Below are positions 50,884-58,142 of a DNA stretch of 64,000 bases, piece after piece; within the stretch, counting starts at the first letter, position 1; every line of letters begins with the position of its first letter. Source of the DNA: CBDUEV01 sp965366365 (GTDB taxonomy: Bacteria > Actinomycetota > Acidimicrobiia > Spongiisociales > JAENVV01); the NCBI GenBank assembly GCA_965366365.1, contig CBDUEV010000006.1, positions 1-64,000 of the forward strand, in the 5' to 3' direction. The notes under the pieces were generated by a model. It was not told the origin of the DNA, made no database searches, and was given only the letters and a program-made list of their open reading frames with translations. A program made the position numbers and the translations under genes.

Positions 50884-51247
50884 TTCCAGCTTCTTCCATA
50901 TCGGTGTTTCCGCCCAGGCCCTGTTCAACCCACCTCAGAAGGGCGGGAAAGGGTGCGGTGACCACACTCTTCGACGCAATCATTACGTAATCCTTGCCTC
51001 GAGGCAGGCCCACTTCTCGAACGGCCTCACGCAGTCTTCGCTTGGCCCGGTTGCGAGCCACCGCATTGCCCACCTTCTTGGTGGTGACGATTCCCACGCG
51101 GCCGGTCTCGGAATCTGCAGGTGCCTCGATCACCAAGAGGCCCCCTGACCTACGACGGGCTCCCATCTTGAAAACCCGCTGAAAGTCGCTGTTGGCACGA
51201 AGAAATCCGACGTCGCTACGCGGCGAGGCGCTGCCGACCTTTGTCAC
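50876..51247 (-). CDS. rnpA: Ribonuclease P protein component
   Basis: Encodes 123 aa from a GTG at 51247. The RNR motif is ARNRAKRRLREAVRE; FLRANSDFQRVFKMG opens the fold. It binds RNase P RNA to mature tRNA 5' ends. No later start would keep the FxxV segment, so the gene overlaps rpmH by 32 bp. The rnpB RNA is not in this window. Confidence 0.9.
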   Translation of the reverse strand: MTKVGSASPRSDVGFLRANSDFQRVFKMGARRRSGGLLVIEAPADSETGRVGIVTTKKVGNAVARNRAKRRLREAVREVGLPRGKDYVMIASKSVVTAPFPALLRWVEQGLGGNTDMEEAGNA

Positions 51248-51350
51248 GACGGCGCTTGAGGGTGGCCCGACCGGCTCGGGTCCGCATTTTCGAACGAAAG
51301 CCGTGCTTACGCTTGCGACGGCGCGTGTTTGGTTGATAGGTCCGCTTCAT
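51216..51350 (-). CDS. rpmH: 50S ribosomal protein L34
   Basis: Encodes 44 aa, MKRTYQPNTRRRKRKHGF at the N-terminus as usual for L34. AGGAG lies six bases before the ATG at 51350. First gene of rpmH-rnpA-yidD-yidC-jag, driven by the promoter at 51382-51410. Confidence 0.97.
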   Translation of the reverse strand: MKRTYQPNTRRRKRKHGFRSKMRTRAGRATLKRRRDKGRQRLAA

Positions 51351-51381
51351 CGGAACTCCTAGGAGGAACGAGGTGGGCAGA

Positions 51382-51410
51382 AGATTACGAATGGGGGTGG
51401 GCAATGTCAA
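51382..51410 (-). promoter_or_regulatory. rpmH promoter
   Basis: Minus strand TTGACA (51405-51410), 17-bp spacer, TAATCT (51382-51387). Predicted start near 51375, giving a ~25-nt leader with the AGGAG site. Confidence 0.75.
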
Positions 51411-51540
51411 AGCCGTCGAGGACGAAAAGCCAAATCCCCATCGTGTAATTCGCCGGTCGAACCGGTGTCGCGGGCTCCAGGCTGCTGGCTCCCGTCACCT
51501 GGGGTATTTATAGAGTCACGGCAAGTGAAGACAGCTAGGC

Positions 51541-51653
51541 CGCGAAGAAAAGCTCTATCCCGCGAAAAGTGGCCTAGGCGCCTGACGGGTCCTTCCCGAG
51601 CCGGGACGCGAAAACCTACCCTAGAAAAACCAGTCCCGACGTGGCCTTTCGCG
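51541..51653. repeat. Four CGCGAA(A) motifs upstream of dnaA
   Basis: CGCGAA at 51541, CGCGAAAA at 51561 and 51607, and the reverse complement TTTCGCG at 51647-51653. The spacings (20, 46 and about 40 bp) are irregular. The motif is unlike a DnaA box; a binding site for another origin factor is possible. Confidence 0.5.
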
Positions 51654-51700
51654 GTCTCGACCGGTACCGTCGGGCTCGGCAGAGTGCCTTTTTCTCGTTC

Positions 51701-51730
51701 TTGAAGCCGCCAGCTTCCTCGACCTACACT
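51701..51730 (+). promoter_or_regulatory. dnaA promoter
   Basis: TTGAAG (51701-51706), 18-bp spacer, TACACT (51725-51730). The predicted start near 51737 gives a ~130-nt leader that contains the DnaA boxes, allowing autoregulation. Confidence 0.55.
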
Positions 51731-51811
51731 CCCAACGCCGCACCAGGTGAGTCGGCTCTCTCGCTTCCCCCTGACGACCTGGACGCGTGCACCCGGCTAT
51801 GGAGCTGGGAG

Positions 51812-51844
51812 CTTTCCACATGATGTGGATATACCTGTGGAAAA
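51812..51844. promoter_or_regulatory. DnaA-box cluster in the dnaA leader
   Basis: CTTTCCACA at 51812-51820 (plus), ATATCCACA at 51824-51832 (minus) and TTTTCCACA at 51836-51844 (minus), compared with consensus TTATCCACA (two, one and one mismatches). The starts are 12 bp apart, roughly one helical turn. Confidence 0.7.
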
Positions 51845-51869
51845 CAAGAAAGAGGTCTAGGAGGGCCCT

Positions 51870-53276
51870 GTGACGCAAGTGACTGCAACCGAGTGGGAAC
51901 TCTTCCGTGACACGGTTCGATCCAAAGTCACGGACGTCACCTGGCAGAACTGGCTGGCAGCCCTCCAAACAGAGGGCACCGAGGACAACGTACTCCACCT
52001 CACGGCCCCGAGCGACTTCCATCTTCGGTGGGTGTTCGACAAACACCTCGAGGTGCTCGAAGCGTCGGCTCGCTCGGTGTACGGCTCCGACATCGTCATC
52101 GATCTGTCCATGAACCCGGACCACGAGATCCCCGCAACTCCGGCGGCCGACCTGGAACCAACCGCTGGGCAACCGGCCGGCCGGCAACCGGTTGGCGAAC
52201 CTCCGCGGCTACATCAGCTGCCTCCCCGCGAGTTGGATGATCAGCCGGAAGCCAGCCGGCTCCTGGCCCGGTACACCTTCGACCATTTCGTCGTTGGTTC
52301 CTCCAACCAGTTTGCCCACGCGGCCGCAATGGCCGTAGCGGAACAGCCGGGCCGCCACTACAACCCCCTGTTCATCTACGGCGCCGCCGGATTGGGGAAG
52401 ACCCACCTGCTGCACGCTGTCGGGCATCACTCCATCGAGCTGAACCCCCGCTGTGTCGTGCGCTACGTCAGCTCGGAGAATTTCTTCAATCAATTCATCA
52501 ACGGCATCCGCCGGAAGAAGATGGACGAGTTCAAGACCCGCTATCGAACCACCGATGTGCTCCTGCTCGACGATGTTCAGTTTTTCGAAGGGAAGGAGCA
52601 GATCCTCGAGGAGTTCTTCCATACCTTCAACAGCCTGTACGAGTCGGGCAAACAGATGGTGATCAGTTCGGACCGTCACCCCCGCAACCTCGCCTCACTC
52701 GAGGACCGCCTCAGGAGCCGCTTCGAATGGGGTCTTCTCACTGACATCCAACCGCCGGATGTGGAGACTCGCCTGGCCATCCTCAGGAAGAACACCGACA
52801 GGGTCCGACAGCAGTTTCCCGAGGATGTGCTCCGGTTCATCGCCGAGAACGTCCACGACAACATCCGCGAACTCGAGGGCGCCCTCACCCGCGTGACGGC
52901 CTATTCGACCCTCACCGCCAGCGCCATCGACCTCGCCATGGCCCAGCAAGTGCTGGCTGACCTGGTACCCAATTCTGCGTCGCGTCCCCTCACCCCGGAA
53001 GACATCCTGAGAACGACGGCCGCCAAATTCGGCTTTGCGGTAGAGGACGTCACCGGGCCGAGCCGTCGAGCACCCCTGGTCCTGGCCCGGCAGATCGCCA
53101 TGTACCAATGCCGGGAACTGACCAGCTTGTCTCTGCCTCGAATCGGAGCCCTGTTCGGAGGGCGTGATCACACGACCGTCATGTACGCCATCGGCAAGGT
53201 CAAGTCACGCATGGAGACCGATCCGGACGTCTTCGAGAGTGTGAACAAGTTGTCCCAGGAGCTGAGGAGAACATGA
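51870..53276 (+). CDS. dnaA: Chromosomal replication initiator DnaA
   Basis: Encodes 468 aa from a GTG with AGGAGG seven bases upstream. Domain I at 1-85, a Pro/Gln-rich domain II linker (about 90-130), AAA+ domain III with Walker A GAAGLGKTHLLHAVG and Walker B VLLLDDVQF, and domain IV with the box-recognition signature GGRDHTTVMYA. It opens the origin and represses its own gene. Plus-strand start of dnaA-dnaN-recF-dciA-gyrB-gyrA. Confidence 0.98.
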   Translation: MTQVTATEWELFRDTVRSKVTDVTWQNWLAALQTEGTEDNVLHLTAPSDFHLRWVFDKHLEVLEASARSVYGSDIVIDLSMNPDHEIPATPAADLEPTAGQPAGRQPVGEPPRLHQLPPRELDDQPEASRLLARYTFDHFVVGSSNQFAHAAAMAVAEQPGRHYNPLFIYGAAGLGKTHLLHAVGHHSIELNPRCVVRYVSSENFFNQFINGIRRKKMDEFKTRYRTTDVLLLDDVQFFEGKEQILEEFFHTFNSLYESGKQMVISSDRHPRNLASLEDRLRSRFEWGLLTDIQPPDVETRLAILRKNTDRVRQQFPEDVLRFIAENVHDNIRELEGALTRVTAYSTLTASAIDLAMAQQVLADLVPNSASRPLTPEDILRTTAAKFGFAVEDVTGPSRRAPLVLARQIAMYQCRELTSLSLPRIGALFGGRDHTTVMYAIGKVKSRMETDPDVFESVNKLSQELRRT

Positions 53277-53466
53277 CGCTTATCCCCATCCATCCCCATC
53301 CAGATTCTGGGTGGCGCGAAGAACTGGGCGATTCTCCCCACCCCCTGTTGAGAGAGAAAGTACGCTGACCAGGCACTTCGTTGAGTTTTCCACTTTCCAC
53401 AACCCCTAATACTGTTACTACCGGTTTAAACAGAAGAACAGAAAGAGAAGAAGGGCTGGCCAACCT
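53277..53466. other. dnaA-dnaN intergenic region with DnaA boxes and AT-rich element
   Basis: This 190-bp gap holds TTTTCCACT (53386-53394) overlapping CTTTCCACA (53393-53401), both DnaA-box-like. An AT-rich stretch follows (53405-53440, with TTTAAA), a possible unwinding element. In many actinobacteria oriC lies between dnaA and dnaN. TTTCCA (53387) with a 17-bp spacer to TACTGT (53410) may also serve as dnaN promoter. Confidence 0.6.
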
Positions 53467-54555
53467 GTGAAGATCCGAGCCGAACGAGATGATCTGGCGG
53501 ACGTGTTCGACCGCGCCAACCGTGGCGTGGGTCTCCGGTCAGCGCTACCGATTCTGACGGGAGTGCTGTGCGAGGTGACGGGTAACACCCTTCGGGTCAC
53601 CGGGACAGACCTCGAGATCACCGTCCGCACCACGACCGAGGTCGATGTGCTGGACGAGGGGAGGGTCGTCATCCCCGCCAAGCTGACAGCCAGCGCCATC
53701 AGGAAGATGCCGGTTGGGGCGGTCACCCTGGAATCCAGCGAGGGGGAGTTCCAGATCCTCGGGGGAGGACCGAAGTTCACCGTGCGGGAACTCCCCGTGG
53801 ATGACTTCCCTCAGGTGCCCGCCGTGGATCTCGATGGATCCGTGGACATCAACGGCCAGGACCTCACAGAGGCGATCGCCCAGGTGACGATCGCCGCCTC
53901 CGGCGACGCCGCCCGTCCCATCCTCACCGGGGTGCTCATCGAAAACGACGACCAGGGGCTGCGTCTCGTGGCCACAGACAGCTACCGGCTGGCGGTTCGC
54001 ACCCTGGCAGGCGTTTCGGTGCCAACGACGGGGCTGGTGCCGGCGCGGGGCCTGCGAGAGCTCGGCAAGACCATCGGCTCGGCCAAGGTCCAAGTGGCGA
54101 TCCCGTCGCGTGAAGCGGTCTTCGCCTCTGATCGCGGCGTGCTCACCCTGCGGCTCATCGAGGGCAATTTCCCGAACTACCGCCAACTCCTTCCCGAGAG
54201 CTACCCGAATCGCATGATCGTGAAGAAGGAGGCTCTCCTGGAGGCCCTGGGCCGCGCCTCGCTGGTGGCCGAAGATCACATCCCCGTTCGGTTGAGATTG
54301 TCCGAGGGGGGCGTCGAGGTGACTGTGACCCGGCAGGACGTCGGAGCCGAGGCCGAACACATTCCCGGTGAATACTCGGGGGAGGCCGACGAGGTGCTCA
54401 TCGCTTTCAACCCCAAATACCTCGCCGACGGGGTGGGAGTGATCGACGCCGAAGAGATCGAAATTCAGGTGATCGATGGCCTCAAGCCCAGCGTGATCCG
54501 CGGAGTGGGCAAGGATGAGTTTCTCTACCTGTTGATGCCGGTTCGCGTGGCGTGA
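53467..54555 (+). CDS. dnaN: DNA polymerase III beta subunit (sliding clamp)
   Basis: Encodes 362 aa, three clamp domains of about 120 residues each, starting VKIRAERDDLADVF (GTG) and ending YLLMPVRVA, the standard clamp C-terminus. It encircles DNA and tethers the polymerase. The Shine-Dalgarno sequence is weak. The stop overlaps recF at GTGA. Confidence 0.97.
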   Translation: MKIRAERDDLADVFDRANRGVGLRSALPILTGVLCEVTGNTLRVTGTDLEITVRTTTEVDVLDEGRVVIPAKLTASAIRKMPVGAVTLESSEGEFQILGGGPKFTVRELPVDDFPQVPAVDLDGSVDINGQDLTEAIAQVTIAASGDAARPILTGVLIENDDQGLRLVATDSYRLAVRTLAGVSVPTTGLVPARGLRELGKTIGSAKVQVAIPSREAVFASDRGVLTLRLIEGNFPNYRQLLPESYPNRMIVKKEALLEALGRASLVAEDHIPVRLRLSEGGVEVTVTRQDVGAEAEHIPGEYSGEADEVLIAFNPKYLADGVGVIDAEEIEIQVIDGLKPSVIRGVGKDEFLYLLMPVRVA

Positions 54556-55649
54556 GGCTCGGCTGGATCGAGCTGACCGACTTCCGCTCCTATCGCCAAC
54601 TGCGATTCGACCCCGATCCCTCGGTCAACGTCCTGGTGGGGAACAACGCAACGGGGAAGACGAACCTGCTGGAAGCGATCGCCTATCTCGGCTCGCTCCG
54701 GAGTTTCCGAGGAGCTCCGGAGGCGGCTCTCGTGCAGCTCGAGGCTCAGGCGGCGGTCATTCGGGGCGAGGTCATCCATGGAGATTCGTCTTCGCTGGTG
54801 GAGATCGAGCTGCCGGCAGCAGGACGGCGCCGGGTGCAGGTGAATCGGCAGCGTCTGGCACGCTCGTCGGACTTGTTGGGACATCTCCGCATCGTGGTGT
54901 TCCTTCCCGACGATCTGGATGTCATCAAGAGGTCGCCCTCCTACCGGCGGGACTTCATCGACCAGGTGGCCGTACAACTCTGGCCCGGAGCGCATCTCGA
55001 CCAGGCGGAATACGACCGGGCCCTGCGCCAACGAAATACCCTCCTTCGGCAGATGGGCCGCTCCGCCGACGCTCCGACCCTTGCTGTCTGGAACGAGCGT
55101 CTCTCACAGGCGGGGGCGAAGGTCATGGCACGGAGAGCCCAGGCTTTGGACCGCCTCTCGGAACGGGTCGACGACGCCTACCGTGCGCTCGCCGGCGAAG
55201 GCACCCCTGTGTCGTTCTCCTACGACTCGGACTGGGGTGGGAGCCTGGACGTAGGGATCTCGGCCTCAGAGCATCAGGCGAGGCTGTGGGCTGCTCTGGA
55301 GACCGCTGAGCCGACCGACAAGGACCGACGCACGACGACGGTCGGCCTGCACCGCGACGAGCCCCAGTTCTTCTTGGCGGGGAGGCCTTCGCGAACGCAT
55401 GCCTCCCAAGGCGAACAGAGAACGCTGGTGCTCTCGCTTCGGCTGGCCACCCATCACGCCGTTGCGGCTCTGACAGGCTTGCCACCGCTCTTGGTTCTCG
55501 ATGATGTCTTCTCCGAACTCGACATGGCTCGAGCCCAGGCCTTGGCGGACGCGCTTCCCATCGCCCAGACGTTCATCACCACTGCCCGCGACGAGGAGGT
55601 GCCGGTGGCCGGCCGCCGGTGGTCCGTCGAGTTGGGGAGGGTGGCGTGA
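54552..55649 (+). CDS. recF: DNA replication and repair protein RecF
   Basis: Encodes 365 aa. Walker A GNNATGKTNLLEAI, ABC-type signature SQGEQRTLVLSLRLA and Walker B PLLVLDDVFSELD. It helps load RecA at gaps. The GTG start overlaps the dnaN stop and its stop overlaps the next gene (GTGA). Confidence 0.96.
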   Translation: MRLGWIELTDFRSYRQLRFDPDPSVNVLVGNNATGKTNLLEAIAYLGSLRSFRGAPEAALVQLEAQAAVIRGEVIHGDSSSLVEIELPAAGRRRVQVNRQRLARSSDLLGHLRIVVFLPDDLDVIKRSPSYRRDFIDQVAVQLWPGAHLDQAEYDRALRQRNTLLRQMGRSADAPTLAVWNERLSQAGAKVMARRAQALDRLSERVDDAYRALAGEGTPVSFSYDSDWGGSLDVGISASEHQARLWAALETAEPTDKDRRTTTVGLHRDEPQFFLAGRPSRTHASQGEQRTLVLSLRLATHHAVAALTGLPPLLVLDDVFSELDMARAQALADALPIAQTFITTARDEEVPVAGRRWSVELGRVA

Positions 55650-55960
55650 GCCGTCCCGGCGACGACCGGCCCGGCTTGACGAGCTTGTCCGGTCCGCTTC
55701 GCGAGGCGCTTCGACGTCTGGGGCTGGCCGACATGGATGTCCTGTTGCGCATCATGGCCGACTGGGACGAACTGGCAGGACCCCCGTGGGCCGGGGCCTC
55801 GTCCCCTGTCTTTCTGCGGGCGGGGGAGTTGACCGTCGAGGCCGCCGCCCTGGGAGCAGTCAGAGTGTTGAGATACGCCACCGGAGACCTCATGGAGAAG
55901 CTCGACGAGTTCTGTGGTCCAGGGGTGGTCCAGACGATTCGGGTGGTGGGCCCCGGCTAG
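55646..55960 (+). CDS. DUF721 (DciA-like) protein
   Basis: Encodes 104 aa from a GTG overlapping the recF stop. DUF721 pattern: DWDELAGPPWAGASSPVFLRAGEL then VEAAALGAVRVLRYATGDLMEKL. DciA is the ancestral loader of the DnaB helicase. It is shorter than the mycobacterial homologue Rv0004, lacking most of the N-terminal extension. Location between recF and gyrB is the standard actinobacterial one. Confidence 0.87.
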   Translation: MSRPGDDRPGLTSLSGPLREALRRLGLADMDVLLRIMADWDELAGPPWAGASSPVFLRAGELTVEAAALGAVRVLRYATGDLMEKLDEFCGPGVVQTIRVVGPG

Positions 55961-56027
55961 CGCGCGGGCACGATGCGGGGACGCAGAATCCGGGCCGGCG
56001 GGACCGTCCCGAATGCGCCGACAGACC

Positions 56028-56056
56028 TTGGGTTTCGGGGGTTTTTCTACTAGAGT
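56028..56056 (+). promoter_or_regulatory. gyrB promoter
   Basis: TTGGGT (56028-56033), 17-bp spacer, TAGAGT (56051-56056). Predicted start near 56063, about 73 nt upstream of gyrB. Confidence 0.5.
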
Positions 56057-56069
56057 TACACGTGTGTAA
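56056..56069. promoter_or_regulatory. Inverted repeat centred on the gyrB transcription start
   Basis: TTACAC-GT-GTGTAA, perfect 6-bp arms with a 2-bp centre, starts at the last base of the -10 and covers the predicted +1. Suggests an operator for a dimeric repressor or a supercoiling-sensitive element. Confidence 0.5.
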
Positions 56070-56135
56070 ATACAGCTCCGGCAGGCCCCCCCGAGTCCGC
56101 CTGCTGTTGAGCTTTTGCGATCAAGAAGGAGCCCT

Positions 56136-58130
56136 GTGGCTACACGAAATGACGGCTCGTATAAAGCGTCGGACATCACGGTTCTCGAAGGCCTCGAACC
56201 GGTCCGGAAGCGGCCTGGCATGTACATCGGGTCGACCGGCCCGCGCGGGCTCCATCACCTCGTCTGGGAAGTGGTCGACAACGCGGTCGACGAGGCCATG
56301 GCCGGGATGTGCGACCGGATCGAGGTGACGTTGCTCGATGGGGGCGGGGTCCGCGTGGTCGACAACGGCCGCGGCATCCCGGTAGACAAGCACAAGACCA
56401 CCAAGCAATCCGCCCTCACCACCGTGCTCACCACACTGCACGCCGGAGGCAAGTTCGAGACCGGTGCCTATCAGGTGTCCGGCGGCCTGCACGGCGTCGG
56501 CGTCTCCGTCGTGAATGCCTTGTCGGAGCGTCTCGACGCCGAGATTCGCCGCGACGGGTTTGCGTGGACACAGAGCTTCGTGGACGGGAACCCGCAGGGC
56601 GTCGTCAAGAAGGGCAAGCCTGTCAAACGGACGGGGACCAGCATCACCTTCTGGCCCTCCCCGAAGACCTTCGTGGAAACCACCGAGTTCAACTTCGCAA
56701 CCGTGGTCCACCGCCTGCGCGAGATGGCTTTTCTCAACAAGGGCCTCGAGATCCGGCTCGTCGACGAGCGTCGGGAGATCGTGGCGTCAGAGACGGCCGA
56801 AGAGGAGACCCCAACCGAAGAGGCGGCAATCGGGCTGCCGTACATCGTCGACGGGGTGCGCCAGGTTCGCTTCCTGTACAAGAAAGGCCTCGTCGATTTC
56901 GTTCAGCACCTGAACGGCAAGCGCGGCGAACCGATCCACCCCCATATCCTCCAGTTCGAGGACGCCTCGGACGAACACGAACTGGACATCGCCATGCAGT
57001 GGACCAACGCCTACACCGAGGCGGTCCACACGTTCGCCAACAACATCAACACTCACGAAGGCGGCACCCACGAAGAAGGGTTTCGAACGGCGTTGACCCG
57101 CGCCGTGAATGAGTTTGCCCGCTCGAAGGGCATTCTCAAGGAGAAAGACGAGAACCTCACCGGTGAGGACGTTCGCGAAGGCCTGACGGCGGTTGTCTCG
57201 GTCAAGGTGCGCGAGCCCCAGTTCGAGGGCCAGACCAAGACGAAGCTGGGCAACACCGAGATCAAGGGTTACGTCCAGCGCACCCTGAATCGTGCGTTCC
57301 CTGAATGGTTGGAGCGAAATCCCGGCGAGGGGCGCACCATCGTCGAGAAGTGCAAGTCTGCCCAGGACGCCCGGCTGGCGGCCCGCAAGGCTCGCGACGT
57401 CACCCGCCGCAAGACCGCCCTGGAATCGGCCAGCCTGCCGGGGAAACTGGCCGATTGCTCCTCGCGTGACGCCTCGCTTTCGGAGCTGTTCATCGTGGAG
57501 GGCGACTCAGCGGCCGGGCCGGCCAAGCAGGCTCGCGACTCCCAATACCAGGCGATCCTTCCGATCAGAGGGAAGATCCTCAATGTGGAGAAGGCGCGGC
57601 TGGCGAGGGCCCTTCAGAACAACGAGGTGCAGGGCATCATCACCGCCAGCGGAACAGGCATCGGGGACGAGTTCGACATCGAGAAGGCGCGCTACCACAA
57701 GATCGTCCTCCTCACCGATGCCGATGTTGACGGTGCCCACATTCGGACGCTGCTCATGACCCTGTTGTTTCGTCACCTGCGCGGTCTGGTGGAGGCAGGA
57801 TTCGTCTATGTCGCCCAACCGCCGCTCTACCGGGTGAAGATGGGCAAAGAGATCCTCTACCTGAAGGACGAGGAAGCGCTCGAGGCCTTCAAGGCCGAGA
57901 ACGAGGGACGCAAGATCCTGGTGAGCCGGTTCAAGGGACTCGGCGAGATGAACCCCGACGAATTGTGGGCGACCTCCATGAACCCGGAGACCCGTACCCT
58001 GCTGCGGGTCGACCTCGAGGACGCCGCCATCGCCGACGACACCTTTTCCACACTGATGGGCGACGACGTGGCGGCCCGCAAGTCCTTCATTCAGCAGAAC
58101 GCTCGCGACGTCCGCTTCCTCGACGCATAG
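56136..58130 (+). CDS. gyrB: DNA gyrase subunit B
   Basis: Encodes 664 aa from a GTG with AAGGAG upstream. GHKL ATPase (EVVDNAVDEAMAG, GGLHGVGVSVVNALS), transducer, and TOPRIM domain with EGDSA and DADVDGAHIRTLL, then the RF(K)GLGEMNP C-terminus. In the quinolone/metal region the usual EGDSAGGSAK reads EGDSAAGPAK, two unusual replacements. Works with GyrA, 12 bp downstream, to introduce negative supercoils. Confidence 0.97.
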   Translation: MATRNDGSYKASDITVLEGLEPVRKRPGMYIGSTGPRGLHHLVWEVVDNAVDEAMAGMCDRIEVTLLDGGGVRVVDNGRGIPVDKHKTTKQSALTTVLTTLHAGGKFETGAYQVSGGLHGVGVSVVNALSERLDAEIRRDGFAWTQSFVDGNPQGVVKKGKPVKRTGTSITFWPSPKTFVETTEFNFATVVHRLREMAFLNKGLEIRLVDERREIVASETAEEETPTEEAAIGLPYIVDGVRQVRFLYKKGLVDFVQHLNGKRGEPIHPHILQFEDASDEHELDIAMQWTNAYTEAVHTFANNINTHEGGTHEEGFRTALTRAVNEFARSKGILKEKDENLTGEDVREGLTAVVSVKVREPQFEGQTKTKLGNTEIKGYVQRTLNRAFPEWLERNPGEGRTIVEKCKSAQDARLAARKARDVTRRKTALESASLPGKLADCSSRDASLSELFIVEGDSAAGPAKQARDSQYQAILPIRGKILNVEKARLARALQNNEVQGIITASGTGIGDEFDIEKARYHKIVLLTDADVDGAHIRTLLMTLLFRHLRGLVEAGFVYVAQPPLYRVKMGKEILYLKDEEALEAFKAENEGRKILVSRFKGLGEMNPDELWATSMNPETRTLLRVDLEDAAIADDTFSTLMGDDVAARKSFIQQNARDVRFLDA

Positions 58131-58142
58131 GACCAGATTCGA

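Larger units (their letters stand above)
51351..51869. other. rpmH-dnaA intergenic region, origin candidate
   Basis: This 519-bp gene-free region has the rpmH promoter, the dnaA promoter, four CGCGAA(A) motifs, a CTAGGCC/GGCCTAG inverted repeat (51535-51541 and 51571-51577) and three DnaA-box-like 9-mers next to dnaA. It is the longest gene-free stretch in the window. Together with the dnaA-dnaN gap it forms the origin region; which of the two unwinds cannot be told by reading. Confidence 0.75.

Noticed and set aside
51478..51520. TTTATAGAG as a dnaA -10 element
   Set aside because: No matching -35 at 16-18 bp and it is 370 bp from dnaA; the TTGAAG-18-TACACT pair nearer to the gene fits better.
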